A stretch of DNA of 64,000 bases from an uncultured Erysipelotrichaceae bacterium (GTDB lineage Bacteria > Bacillota_I > Bacilli_A > Erysipelotrichales > Erysipelotrichaceae). The notes below the pieces were generated by a model, which worked only from the letters and a program-made list of their open reading frames with translations, was not told the origin of the DNA and did no database searches. Shown one piece after another: positions 24,365 through 35,033 of this stretch (positions are counted from its first letter, which is position 1; each line of letters starts with the position of its first letter). The stretch covers positions 1 to 64,000 of the forward strand of contig CADBEA010000005.1 of NCBI GenBank assembly GCA_902793635.1. Direction: 5' to 3'. Position numbers and translations under genes: made by a program.

Positions 24365-24685
24365 TCATAAATGTTCGCTGATGCTGTAGGCTTCGATTTC
24401 ACCGGATGTGACAAGAACCGACTCCTGATGGAAGAAAACACAGAGGTCTTTGGCGATTTCCTCGATGATGTTCTTGTCTGCGTCGATCAGGGTAAGAACC
24501 AGGGTTTTCTCCTGCGTGTATTCACCGGAGTCATGAATATAACCGCCGTCAATGAGACTGAATGAGAAGGGCACTTTATAAGCGATGCAGAGACGTTTGA
24601 GAACGGAGACATACTTCTCTGTTTCAAACTTCTGCACTTTTGTGTCCTGGTCGTTCAGACCGATATAGATGTCTGTTTTTTTCAT
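24365..24685 (-). CDS. Small conserved protein, DUF3574-like
   Basis: 106 aa from the ATG at 24685 (GGAGGCAGTCACGG upstream). Beta-alpha-beta style sequence: KKTDIYIGLNDQDTKVQKF, YVSVLKRLCIAYKVPFSFS, EKTLVLTLIDADKNIIEEIA. It recalls DUF3574-type small proteins with a ferredoxin-like fold, but I cannot assign a function. Transcribed alone and convergent to the TetR gene. Confidence 0.6.
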   Translation of the reverse strand: MKKTDIYIGLNDQDTKVQKFETEKYVSVLKRLCIAYKVPFSFSLIDGGYIHDSGEYTQEKTLVLTLIDADKNIIEEIAKDLCVFFHQESVLVTSGEIEAYSISEHL

Positions 24686-24791
24686 CCGTGACTGCCTCCG
24701 GTTTCTATCAGCATTATAACCCATGCCGGAGGGGATTGATACAAATCCAGAGATGACCCTGACGGCCATCTCTGGATTTGTGATATTCTGA

Positions 24792-25400
24792 TTATTCCTC
24801 GTCCGGTTTCTGGCCGTCGTGCGCTTTCCAGGCGCATTCCGTCATCTTAAGATCGGTGAACACGGCCGTGAAACTGGAATCTTCCGGGCTGCAGGCATAA
24901 ATACCGAAGCGGATCGTGCCGGCACCTTCCCACATATGGCAGATACGCATCTGGGTGAAGTTTTCACCGTCCTGGGAACATTCGATGCAGTAGTCGTCTT
25001 CACGGCGGCTGAAGCGGTACCACATGACTTTGACGTCAGCCGGGATGGCGGTGGTTGCCCAGTCGGAATAGCCGTGATTGGTCGCTACCGAGCCAAGATG
25101 CTGGAAGGATTCGTTTTCGTATTCAACGGAACCTTTCAGCCAGTTCTCTGAATCAAGATACATGACGACACCGCACTGGTCAAAGCGGTGGCTGCTGCCG
25201 GAAAAATCGGTTTTGACAATGAAAGAGAAGAACTTCTCGTCTGTTTCCAGCTGCAGTGCCGGTGCGTTGTCGTTGCGGAAATGGTAATACGTTCTCTGCC
25301 ACAGATCGGTATGCGGCGCGGTAGTGATCTCGATGCGGTCCTCGCTGATGCTGTAACGGGCAGGCTCACGCGTCCATTTCATCTGTTTTGTAAGTTCCAT
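24792..25400 (-). CDS. DUF1349 (YesU/Regulation of enolase-like, concanavalin fold) protein
   Basis: 202 aa from the ATG at 25400 with AGGAGGAAAACC upstream. A lectin-like jelly roll: WQRTYYHFRNDNAPAL, FSFIVKTDFSGSSHRFDQC, GVVMYLDSENWLKGSVEYEN, VMWYRFSRREDDYCIECS and IRFGIYACSP. This matches the DUF1349 family, which includes yeast 'regulation of enolase' protein and B. subtilis YesU. Cytoplasmic, probably sugar-binding; role unknown. It follows the AraC/GyrI gene at 88 bases and may share its promoter. Confidence 0.8.
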   Translation of the reverse strand: MELTKQMKWTREPARYSISEDRIEITTAPHTDLWQRTYYHFRNDNAPALQLETDEKFFSFIVKTDFSGSSHRFDQCGVVMYLDSENWLKGSVEYENESFQHLGSVATNHGYSDWATTAIPADVKVMWYRFSRREDDYCIECSQDGENFTQMRICHMWEGAGTIRFGIYACSPEDSSFTAVFTDLKMTECAWKAHDGQKPDEE

Positions 25401-25488
25401 GATAGGTTTTCCTCCTGAAATACTTCCTGTCTTTCCTACAGAATACCACACAGAACACATACGGGCCTGCTCCATTTGGGACGGAATG

Positions 25489-26385
25489 TCAGGTCTTTCT
25501 TTTTACCGGGACCCAGATCGCGGTATGGTAGTTGGGATCGCTTTTTTCACCGTTGATGCTGTCATACCATTCGACGTTGGCGTTACCGCAGAGTTCATAC
25601 TCCGGATTGCCGGGCAGCCATTCGCGGAAGATGCGGGTATTCATGCTCTGCATCGCATCCGGAAGCGGTCCGTAACAGTTGAATATGGCCCATTCACATT
25701 GCGGGAATTCATAGAGTACCATGCCTTCCGGCACTTCGCCGCCCGTATAGCGGCCGGCAACCAGATAGCGGAACTGCCCGTTGCCGATATCGTCGATGCA
25801 GATACCGTATTCACCGATACAGTTGTCGACGATCGCTTTTTCGTAAGGATTTGCCGGCGGATTTCCGGCATATACATGATCCGCATATTTTTCACACAGT
25901 TCGTCCCAGAACTTCGGGATTTTTGCATATGCGGTTTCATTGTTGAAGATTTTCTGAAAGCCGATGACCCGGAACGGGAACATGGGGGTGATTTTACAAT
26001 TTATCATGTGATGTCCTCCAAATACTGAAATGTTGATTTTCAGAGGCAGAAAGTCCTGTATTTCAGCGCCGTCACGTACCTGTAAAGGGGTTGCCCCGTG
26101 AAAGCGCTGAAAGGCTTTGGAAAAGCTTTCCGGTGTCTCATAACCATAGCGCAGTGCGATATCGATTACTTTGCTGTCCGTCTTTTTCAGATCGAGAGCT
26201 GCCTGATACAGCCGGCGGTTTCGTATGTATTCAGCGATACCGTAACCGGTCATCAGCGAGAAACCTTTCTGCAGAAAGAACGGTGAGATATTCACCTGGC
26301 CGGCAACATCCTGCGCACTGATGTTCTCTTCCAGGTGCTTTTCTATATAATCGATTGTATTACGGATACAGGTCAGCCATTCCAT
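25489..26385 (-). CDS. AraC-family regulator with GyrI-like effector domain
   Basis: 298 aa. Two AraC HTH motifs in the first 105 residues (NISAQDVAGQVNISPFFLQ; VIDIALRYGYETPESFSKAF with the RFHG signature after it) and a GyrI-like small-molecule binding domain (about 125-298) ending YHTAIWVPVKRK. This is the Rob/SoxS-GyrI architecture used for sensing lipophilic compounds. The neighbouring DUF1349 gene is the obvious target candidate. Start at 26385 with AAGGAAGA upstream. Confidence 0.9.
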   Translation of the reverse strand: MEWLTCIRNTIDYIEKHLEENISAQDVAGQVNISPFFLQKGFSLMTGYGIAEYIRNRRLYQAALDLKKTDSKVIDIALRYGYETPESFSKAFQRFHGATPLQVRDGAEIQDFLPLKINISVFGGHHMINCKITPMFPFRVIGFQKIFNNETAYAKIPKFWDELCEKYADHVYAGNPPANPYEKAIVDNCIGEYGICIDDIGNGQFRYLVAGRYTGGEVPEGMVLYEFPQCEWAIFNCYGPLPDAMQSMNTRIFREWLPGNPEYELCGNANVEWYDSINGEKSDPNYHTAIWVPVKRKT

Positions 26386-26585
26386 GGTCGTTTCTTCCTT
26401 TCTCTGATGGTTTCAGTATACAGACGGCATAAACGCACTTCCTGTCATTTTTTGCCTGTTTCTGTCTTTATGATCTGCATTTTCTGTTGTGGGAGGAAAG
26501 CGGCTGTCATAAAATATTGGATCCTTCGGCTCCGGCAGTGTTGCCTCATTCGCGGTGTACTGTGTTCATTGTAACATTGAGGAAA

Positions 26586-26617
26586 TCAAAAAACCGCTGA
26601 TGCAGAAGTCAGCGGTT
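26586..26617 (-). terminator. Terminator of the DegV gene
   Basis: AACCGCTGA and TCAGCGGTT with an 8-base loop and a run of T on the minus-strand exit side. Confidence 0.85.
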
Positions 26618-26642
26618 CAGTATACATGAATGGATGTGAGAC

Positions 26643-27506
26643 TTATCTTTCTTTGCCGAGGAAGAACAGACCAAGCATGCCCGGTCCGACATGGGCGCCG
26701 GAGAACGGTTCATGCGGACAGACAACGACGTTCGCATCCGGTGTTTCCGCGAGGATCAGTTCCTTCAGTCTTTCGGCATCCGCCAGACAGTCACCATGTG
26801 AGATAAAGACGGTCGGGTTTGCCAGGTTCATGTGCTTTTCGTGATATTTGTCGGCCAGCATCTGAATGGATTTCTTACGGCCGCGGCATTTGGCACAGGA
26901 AACGATGTGGCCGGTATGGTCGCCGTAAAGGATCGGCTTGATATTCAGCGTTGTGCCGATGAGGGCGGTGGCGCCGCTGACTCTGCCGGTCCGTTTCAGG
27001 AAGTTCAGATCGTCGACGGTAAAATACTGACAGCAGTGGGGAACCATGTCATCCAGTATCTGTGCGGCTTCCCTGACAGGAATGTTCTCTCTGCTTAATT
27101 CCGCCGCTTTGATAGCCAGCATGCCGTTGCCGAAACCGCAGCCATGGGAATCGACGATATGGACAAAGCGCTCCGGATATTCTTCCATCAGCTGCTGTGC
27201 GGCGGTACGGGCGGCGTTATAAGTGCCGCTGATGCCGGAACTCATCGCGACGTATACAATGTCTGTTCCGTCTTTGAGGAGCGGTTCAAAATGAGTCATG
27301 AAGAGGGCGGAATTCAGCAGACTTGTTTTTACGACTACGCCGCCGCGCAGGCTTTCGTAATACGAATGCACGTCAAAATGCTCAATATCACCGCTGTAAA
27401 CACTCGGCACACCGTCTATGGTGTATTCACTGGGCAGAAGCGTGATGTCTTTCAGCAGAGTTCCCGGCAGATTCGCGGTGCCGTCCGCAAATACGGCAAA
27501 TGTCAT
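26643..27506 (-). CDS. DegV-family fatty-acid-binding protein
   Basis: 287 aa from ATG 27506 (CAGGAGGAATCAGTTT upstream). N-terminal TFAVFADGTANLP replaces the usual DSTSDLP motif; VKTSLLNSALFMTHFEPLL, YVAMSSGISGTYNAART, DSHGCGFGNGMLAIKAAEL and NLKRTGRVS-like FLKRTGRVSGATALIGT are all DegV hallmarks. DegV/FakB proteins bind a fatty acid for phosphorylation by FakA; FakA is not in this window. Single gene. Confidence 0.92.
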   Translation of the reverse strand: MTFAVFADGTANLPGTLLKDITLLPSEYTIDGVPSVYSGDIEHFDVHSYYESLRGGVVVKTSLLNSALFMTHFEPLLKDGTDIVYVAMSSGISGTYNAARTAAQQLMEEYPERFVHIVDSHGCGFGNGMLAIKAAELSRENIPVREAAQILDDMVPHCCQYFTVDDLNFLKRTGRVSGATALIGTTLNIKPILYGDHTGHIVSCAKCRGRKKSIQMLADKYHEKHMNLANPTVFISHGDCLADAERLKELILAETPDANVVVCPHEPFSGAHVGPGMLGLFFLGKER

Positions 27507-27565
27507 AAACTGATTCCTCCTGAAGCAAGTATGGATTCTGTTCGAGTCAGAATGACCATGTTTCA

Positions 27566-28717
27566 TTATACTCCCATTTTCGCGCGAGAAGCGGCGATAT
27601 CCATCAGTTCCCGTTCTGAGAGGATCTCCTGAGGATAAGGATACACTTCGGCCTGTTTTTCAAACTGCCGGCTGATTTCTTCCGCTTTTTCATGATTCTT
27701 CTCTGCCAGCAGGGCATAGGCATATCCGGTGCGCAGAACAGCCGGATTGTCTTTCATTGCCTGCATCAGTTTTTTGTATTCATCCGTCCGCATTTCCTGA
27801 AGTATGTCCTGCCTGTTTTCACCGATCAGTTCCACATAGATGCGGTCATTGACCAGCAGCGCGCAATGGAGCGGTACGATGCCGGTTTCAATGGACAGCA
27901 GATGCGCCATCAGAGCGTCTGCCTCCGGAAAACGGTGCTCGTCCATCAGGCGGCTGCAGGCAAAGACGGCCGGTACCGCGATGATACCGTTCTTCAGTTC
28001 TTCATCCGCCGGCACAGAAAACCATTCTTCCGGCATGTCTTTGGTGCGGATTCCTTTGGCTGTCTGTTCACTGACTTTCATCTGGATCCAGAAGGCTTTC
28101 CGGGCCTGCGGATCACGGGCAAGTTCCATCGCGTTCAGCCCATCATTGTTGACCGGTCCCATATGAAGCGGCAGACCGTTGATCAGTGCAAAAGCAATAC
28201 CGATGACGGTCATGACCAGGAAAAAAGTCCGCAGCAGGGAACCACCTGACAGTGACAGACCGGCTGGCAGGAAAAGCAGGGCGGAAATCACATTCAGTAT
28301 CGCGCCGCCGTAGTTATACAGCATGACCGGAAAATCTCCGCCGTTCATATCCGGCGGGGCCATCAGGCACTGGCCGCCGGTTCCGGCAAGATTCAAATGA
28401 CGCAGCCGGAGCTGGCCGCCTTCCTTCAGGATCATGAGACTGAAGACACGGAAGGAAACGAAGCGGTAGCCGGTCAGCAGACCGAAAAGCAGATGGCCGG
28501 ATTCATGAATGATGATCTGCAGGATCATGCAGAAATACATGAGCAGAGCCGCGCCAATAAAAAACAGCAGATAAGCATACCAGGGCAATCCGGCAGCGGA
28601 AAAGTACCGCAGATTTTCCAGCATCAGGATGCCGCAGGCTGCCCCGGTAATCATATAGATCATGACGCCGATCCACTGACCGGCTGTATTCTTTTTATCC
28701 GGTATACTTTTTGTCAT
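27566..28717 (-). CDS. M50-like membrane zinc metalloprotease
   Basis: 383 aa from the ATG at 28717. The start is uncertain: the frame is open to 28822 and neither candidate has a strong ribosome site. Six or more hydrophobic segments surround HESGH (residues 71-75), the HExxH zinc site, and a second motif GPVNNDGLNAM in the position of the M50 NxxPxxxxDG. A long cytoplasmic C-terminal region (about 190-383) with Leu/Ala helices resembles TPR-like repeats (LRTGYAYALLAEKNHEKAEEI). Possible regulated intramembrane or membrane-protein protease; substrate unknown. Confidence 0.75.
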   Translation of the reverse strand: MTKSIPDKKNTAGQWIGVMIYMITGAACGILMLENLRYFSAAGLPWYAYLLFFIGAALLMYFCMILQIIIHESGHLLFGLLTGYRFVSFRVFSLMILKEGGQLRLRHLNLAGTGGQCLMAPPDMNGGDFPVMLYNYGGAILNVISALLFLPAGLSLSGGSLLRTFFLVMTVIGIAFALINGLPLHMGPVNNDGLNAMELARDPQARKAFWIQMKVSEQTAKGIRTKDMPEEWFSVPADEELKNGIIAVPAVFACSRLMDEHRFPEADALMAHLLSIETGIVPLHCALLVNDRIYVELIGENRQDILQEMRTDEYKKLMQAMKDNPAVLRTGYAYALLAEKNHEKAEEISRQFEKQAEVYPYPQEILSERELMDIAASRAKMGV

Positions 28718-28790
28718 TTCAGAAACATTATACAGCAGACAGAAGAATACAGGTTCTTCGCAACAACATAACATCTGTCTTTGCATGCTG

Positions 28791-28847
28791 AAAAAAAAGG
28801 ACCTTTCCGCCTTTGGATACACTACAGCAGACGGAAAGGGTCCTTTC
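28791..28847 (-). terminator. Terminator of the SGNH hydrolase gene
   Basis: Arms GGACCTTTCCG and CGGAAAGGGTCC (one bulge) around a loop of about 22 bases, followed by T on the minus strand. Confidence 0.8.
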
Positions 28848-28848
28848 G

Positions 28849-29667
28849 TTATTTGCCGGCAGGACGGTTTTCAGATTCCGACAGTATACGGATCAGTTCT
28901 GATTCCATTTTCGGCATCCACCATTCCGCATAGCCGGCTTTGGTCGGATGAATGGGATCATACATGTACAGATCATAGGTTTCTTTGTCAATTGCATTGA
29001 AAACTTCGTCGGTATACAGATCAATGATGCCGATCTGCCATTTATCCTGCAGTTCATAAAGACGTTTCACCATCGCACTGTAGGCATCGCTTTCGTAATA
29101 TGAACCAGTATAAAAGACAACCGGACAGTTCCATCTGTCCATGCTGGAGCGGATAACGTTTTCCATCGCACCGGTTATTGTCGAAGTGTCGAAAGAGGAA
29201 AGATCACGGGAAGAACTGATTTCACCCAGCGGCAGTTTCTTTGTCGCGTCATTGGTGGAAAGCTGACAGACGACACAGTCGATGTCACTGACATTCAGTT
29301 TTTTCAGCCGGCTGACATAACTGGAGCCATTGCCGAAATAAAACAGTCCCGGCCAGGAAATCCGGTCAACAAGAGTTGTTCCGCTCCGGGCTTCTTTTAC
29401 GGCCTGCACACCATCCAGCTTTTCAAACAGTTCCACAAAAGACTGTCCTCCCGAAGCGGCTCCGTAGGTGACGCTGCTGCCCAGAAAAAGAATCTTTCTT
29501 CCGCTCAGCACAGATGGTTCATGCGCCGGAAAATGACGGAGATCATATTTTTCATCATTTCCGGCGGCTGCTGCTCGTTTGGCCGTCTCAGCAGAAATGA
29601 ATCTCTGCCGGACAAGATAAAGGGAAAGGGCTGTCATCGCCGGCAGAAGCAGTATCTTTTTATTCAT
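28849..29667 (-). CDS. SGNH/GDSL-type hydrolase with N-terminal membrane anchor
   Basis: 272 aa; the ATG at 29667 sits a normal 8 bases after AGGAGG (an ATG two codons earlier is too close). A hydrophobic N-terminus (ILLLPAMTALSLYLV) works as a signal or anchor. Catalytic blocks: FLGSSVTYG with Ser (I), QLSTNDATK (III) and DPIHPTKAGY with Asp-His (V). Extracytoplasmic esterase or carbohydrate deacetylase; substrate unknown. Single gene ended by a strong hairpin. Confidence 0.85.
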   Translation of the reverse strand: MNKKILLLPAMTALSLYLVRQRFISAETAKRAAAAGNDEKYDLRHFPAHEPSVLSGRKILFLGSSVTYGAASGGQSFVELFEKLDGVQAVKEARSGTTLVDRISWPGLFYFGNGSSYVSRLKKLNVSDIDCVVCQLSTNDATKKLPLGEISSSRDLSSFDTSTITGAMENVIRSSMDRWNCPVVFYTGSYYESDAYSAMVKRLYELQDKWQIGIIDLYTDEVFNAIDKETYDLYMYDPIHPTKAGYAEWWMPKMESELIRILSESENRPAGK

Positions 29668-29775
29668 ATTCATCCTCCTTTTCCGGTTTCAATACAGACA
29701 GAGATATCCTGTATGCGATCATCTCAATGCTGTATATATTGTACCATTGCGTCATCAGAAGCGCCGCATCCGGTC

Positions 29776-29809
29776 AAAAAAACGCCTGACTGTTACAGTC
29801 AGACGTTTT
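29776..29809 (-). terminator. Terminator of the GH1 gene
   Basis: CGCCTGACTG/CAGTCAGACG arms around TTA, T run on the minus strand, directly after the stop. Confidence 0.85.
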
Positions 29810-29819
29810 CGGGAACTTA

Positions 29820-31313
<1,494 letters not shown>

Positions 31314-31501
31314 TTACCAGTCCTTTTCTTGTTACTTTTATTATCTTTGAAAACAGGGCGAAAGAAAAGGGATGAAGTATACGATATCCATGCCTGGCCG
31401 TGTTTTTTGCCGGCCGTGAGCCGCATGCGGATACGAAAGTGGTTTTTTACAAATCAGGCAGAAAATTCTGTACAATAGGGAAAAGAAACAAGAGGTGTTT
31501 T

Positions 31502-32482
31502 ATGAGTATTGCGGATATCGAATTTATCAAAATGTGCAAAGATATTCTGGAAAACGGAACATCGACAGAAGGACAGAAAGTACGTCCGCACTGGCCGGAT
31601 GGAACGCCTGCCTACACGATCATGAAATTCTGCGAGATCAACCGCTTCGATCTCAGAGAAGAATTTCCGATGCTGACACTCAGAAAAACAGGTATCAAGA
31701 GCGCGACCGACGAAGTGCTGTGGATCTGGCAGAAGAAAAGCAACAACATCAATGATCTCGGACCGCATATCTGGGATGAATGGGCTGACGAGAGCGGATC
31801 GATCGGCAAAGCATACGGATATCAGATGGGCATCAAACATGCCTGCAAGGACGTGAACGAGGAAGGGCTGGTGCATGCCTTCCCGGAATATTATGAATTC
31901 ACTGTCAATGAAGAAGGGAAAGATATCTTCCGTGACAGGGAAACCGGCCGTGTCGCAGCTGTGAAGAAGAACGGCAAGTGGCATCTGGATCAGGTTGACA
32001 AAGTGATCTATGACCTGAAAAACACACCGTTCAGCCGCCGCATCATGACAACGATCTGGAATCCGGAAGATCTGGATGAAATGCATCTGCAGCCATGTGC
32101 GTACAGCGTGACCTTCGTCGTCAGCCAGGAAGAGGGCAAGGACAGACTGACGCTGAATATGATCCTCAATCAGAGATCGCAGGATGTGCTGGCCGCCTGG
32201 GCCTGGAATACATGCCAGTATGCCGTTCTGCAGCATATGATCGCTCAGGTGTGCGACATGGAAGCAGGTGAATTTGTCCATGTCGACGCCAACGCCCATA
32301 TTTACGCGCCGCGGCATATTCCAGCAATCGAAGAACTGATTCAGAGAACCCCGCAGCCGGCTCCGACCTTCTGGCTGGATCCGGAGATCCATGATTTCTA
32401 CCGTTTTACAAAAGACAGTGTCGCTTTGAAGGATTACAAGGTTGCCGGAGAACAGATCCGCAACATAGAAATAGCTGTGTGA
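31502..32482 (+). CDS. thyA: Thymidylate synthase
   Basis: 326 aa; the start at 31502 has AAGAGGTG upstream (the frame is open to 31400 but the extra part is poor). Active-site Cys in LQPCAYSVTF (about residue 198), SQDVLAAWAWNTCQYA for the folate site and VHVDANAHIYAPRHI at the phosphate/dUMP end. Converts dUMP to dTMP with methylene-THF. The DHFR gene follows after 10 bases, so the dihydrofolate produced is recycled by a co-made enzyme. Confidence 0.95.
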   Translation: MSIADIEFIKMCKDILENGTSTEGQKVRPHWPDGTPAYTIMKFCEINRFDLREEFPMLTLRKTGIKSATDEVLWIWQKKSNNINDLGPHIWDEWADESGSIGKAYGYQMGIKHACKDVNEEGLVHAFPEYYEFTVNEEGKDIFRDRETGRVAAVKKNGKWHLDQVDKVIYDLKNTPFSRRIMTTIWNPEDLDEMHLQPCAYSVTFVVSQEEGKDRLTLNMILNQRSQDVLAAWAWNTCQYAVLQHMIAQVCDMEAGEFVHVDANAHIYAPRHIPAIEELIQRTPQPAPTFWLDPEIHDFYRFTKDSVALKDYKVAGEQIRNIEIAV

Positions 32483-32492
32483 GGTAAAGAAG

Positions 32493-32981
32493 ATGATCGC
32501 AATTGCTGCAGTAGACAGAAACTGGGCGATCGGCAATCAGGGAAACCTGCTTGTCCATATCCCCGAAGACATGAAGAACTTCCGCCGGCTGACAACCGGA
32601 AAAACCGTTATCTACGGGAGAAAAACCCTGGAGACTTTTCCGCAGGGCAAACCGCTGCCGAACCGGGAGAATATTATTTTTTCCCGCAATACCGACTTTT
32701 CTGTGGAAGGTGCGAAGATCGTTCGCAGCGTTCACGAACTGAAAGAGCTTCTGCCGGAAAACACGGATGATTATGTGGTGATCGGCGGCGGTTCCATATA
32801 CCACACACTGCTTCCTTTATGTGATACCGCCATCATCACCAAAGTGGAAAGTATCTTTGAAGCGGATACCTGGTTTGACGATCTGGACGACGATCCTGAG
32901 TGGCAGTGTGTCGAACGGGGCGAGGATCAGGAATACGAAGGTCTGGTCTTCCATTTCGACAGATACGAAAGAGTCAGATAA
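32493..32981 (+). CDS. folA: Dihydrofolate reductase
   Basis: 162 aa, full-length DHFR: MIAIAAVDRNWAIGNQGNLL, PEDMKNFRRLT, GKTVIYGRKTLETFP, and YVVIGGGSIYHTLLP. Reduces dihydrofolate with NADPH. The catalytic acid position is occupied by Glu in IPEDMKNF. Forms a thyA-folA operon. Confidence 0.95.
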   Translation: MIAIAAVDRNWAIGNQGNLLVHIPEDMKNFRRLTTGKTVIYGRKTLETFPQGKPLPNRENIIFSRNTDFSVEGAKIVRSVHELKELLPENTDDYVVIGGGSIYHTLLPLCDTAIITKVESIFEADTWFDDLDDDPEWQCVERGEDQEYEGLVFHFDRYERVR

Positions 32982-33000
32982 CACAATTGTTCTGATAATG

Positions 33001-33030
33001 AAAAAAGTGAGTCTTGAACTCACTTTTCTT
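33001..33030. terminator. Bidirectional terminator between folA and the ion-channel gene
   Basis: AAAAGTGAGT and ACTCACTTTT around a short loop, T runs both ways, between convergent stops. Confidence 0.88.
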
Positions 33031-34853
33031 TATTCTTCACCGATCACGATCAGCTGGTCTGTTTCAGAAAGGGTAATGGGAGAGGTCTCCGCGGCAATGA
33101 TCCGGAACGGTTCTTTTCTGGTCCGGATTCCCATCAGGATGCCACCGTGCGCGTAGACTTCTTTCAGAAGCTGCTCGTAAGTGAACTCCGTATTGACAAG
33201 TCCCATCTCCGCAGCCGGTTTCAGATATGCCTCCGAACCTTTTTCGTCCAGCAGTTCGGTGAAAACCGGTGCTCTTCTGGTATCGGCGGTAACCTGGGCC
33301 AGCATCATGGAAGACAGATCCGTCGCCACGATGAAGTCTTCCGTATCTTCGGAAGTAATCAGCCGGCGGTTGTTTTCACAGCGCATCTCCGCGGTAATCG
33401 TAAAGAACAGATTGTATTGTTTCTTAATGTTGCGCAGCCGGATGATCCGCATCATCGTATCCGTATCAGAGTCTTCTTCTTTCTTGCGGTAATCGGACAG
33501 AATGCAGATATGTTCGGCATTGCCGATCATATCGGCCAGGTTATAGTTGGATTCCGTGCTTCTGAGATCCGTCACCAGCTTGGAAGCGAACTTCTCATCT
33601 TCCGGTATGTAGGACGCTTTGTCCGCGGCGGAAACACCGATGATCCGGATCTTTTCAATATTGTCAGGCAGCTCGTGCAGGATTGTGACAATGGATGAAT
33701 TGATACCGAATATGACGACTTCATGAATCGGTTTTAACGGTGGCCGTTCGAAGTTTTCCGGCAGTTTGCAGTTTTCGATTCCGTCCAGGATCAGATCGGC
33801 ACGGTCTTCTTCAAAGGTGATCAGCTGATCGTCAGGAAGGATAATTGTTTCCGGAGGCGGATTGATCATGGCCTGCTCATCACGGTAGATGCCGACCACG
33901 ATGCCTTTGCGGCCGGCCAGTACCGCCTTGCCGAAGGGAAGACCGGCTGTTTCAGGACGATGCTCGAAATAGAATTCGTAGTTTTCAAAGTCGATCATAT
34001 CCAGAAGGGCTTCGAAGATACCGGTCTGGGTCGTGGAATGAGCGATGATGCGGGCAACGATATCACCAGAATAAAGCATGGTTATGCCGTCTTCCTTCAG
34101 CATTTCACGGGAGAAAATCCGTGAGTTGGAATCGACGGAGGATACGATTTTCGGCCGCTTCTTGCTGCCCATCATGAGGATCTCCGCGGCCAGCAGTGTT
34201 TTGATCGTTCGACCTCTGGTCCGTGTGTGTATGACCAGCGTGGAACAGTCGGAAATTGCGCAGCACTGCAGGTCATTCGGACTGGTGGTGTCAGCCTTGA
34301 TGGTAATCAGGCGGATATTATTCGGCACTGTGACATTCTTCCGGATGGCCTGTTCCATTTCCTGACGTTCCATGTTTTCCGCGACAACGATCGTGCGCCG
34401 TTCTTTTTCGGTGGCCGCGATCATTTCTTTCAGCAAAGCATATTCACCAGTCCGGAAGCCGAGAATAACGGTATGATTCTGTTCGATGATCTCAGGATTT
34501 TCTTCCTGCAGAGCGATGATCCTGCCGCGGATCGTGCTTGAGAAAATACCGATCAGCATACCGGTAAAGACCATGCCGGTCAGACCGAGCAGGGTATAAA
34601 GGATAATGTACAGAAGCGGACCGGAATCAGAAGCGGGAAAAGAGGAGGACATGGCTGAGCGGAGATTGTCCCAGAATGCGGCAATGAGACTCTTACCTTC
34701 TGCAAGGTTGAACAGTCTGGTCAGAATCGTGACAAAAACAACGGCGGTCAGAACGAGGATCAGCAGCAGTTTGACCATGCTGACAGTGCCTCTTACCATA
34801 CGATAATCCAGCCAGTAGCGGAATCTTTGCCAGAGCGTAGTCTTCTTTTTCAT
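33030..34853 (-). CDS. CASTOR/POLLUX-type ion channel with RCK/TrkA-like domains
   Basis: 607 aa. An N-terminal pair of membrane segments (LLLILVLTAVVFVTILTRLF; ILYTLLGLTGMVFTGMLIGIF) with a pore-like loop between is followed by tandem RCK-like nucleotide-binding domains from about residue 120 (NHTVILGFRTGEYALLKEMI; HEVVIFGINSSIVTILHEL near 375). That is the plan of plant CASTOR/POLLUX/SYM8 cation channels and their bacterial homologues. Probably a gated cation (K+ or Ca2+) channel in the cell membrane. No partner gene beside it. Confidence 0.85.
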   Translation of the reverse strand: MKKKTTLWQRFRYWLDYRMVRGTVSMVKLLLILVLTAVVFVTILTRLFNLAEGKSLIAAFWDNLRSAMSSSFPASDSGPLLYIILYTLLGLTGMVFTGMLIGIFSSTIRGRIIALQEENPEIIEQNHTVILGFRTGEYALLKEMIAATEKERRTIVVAENMERQEMEQAIRKNVTVPNNIRLITIKADTTSPNDLQCCAISDCSTLVIHTRTRGRTIKTLLAAEILMMGSKKRPKIVSSVDSNSRIFSREMLKEDGITMLYSGDIVARIIAHSTTQTGIFEALLDMIDFENYEFYFEHRPETAGLPFGKAVLAGRKGIVVGIYRDEQAMINPPPETIILPDDQLITFEEDRADLILDGIENCKLPENFERPPLKPIHEVVIFGINSSIVTILHELPDNIEKIRIIGVSAADKASYIPEDEKFASKLVTDLRSTESNYNLADMIGNAEHICILSDYRKKEEDSDTDTMMRIIRLRNIKKQYNLFFTITAEMRCENNRRLITSEDTEDFIVATDLSSMMLAQVTADTRRAPVFTELLDEKGSEAYLKPAAEMGLVNTEFTYEQLLKEVYAHGGILMGIRTRKEPFRIIAAETSPITLSETDQLIVIGEE

Positions 34854-34976
34854 ATTGTGTTATTTCCTTTCCTGAACATCCACGGACAGCAGTATTCAAT
34901 GATGATCTGAAACCATACAGGTCGATATGAATCTATTATAACGTGAAGAACGGCATGTTTCTGCGGACAGGATAAA

Positions 34977-35012
34977 GAAAAATCCGTATATACATCATGC
35001 ATATACGGATTT
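34977..35012 (-). terminator. Terminator of the S9 peptidase gene
   Basis: AATCCGTATA/TATACGGATT arms with an 11-base loop, T run on the minus-strand exit. Confidence 0.85.
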
Positions 35013-35033
35013 ACGGTAGACCTTCGGAGAATA

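Noticed and set aside
31454-32536. 360-aa minus-strand ORF opposite thyA
   Set aside because: Antisense of a very well conserved gene; no ribosome site.
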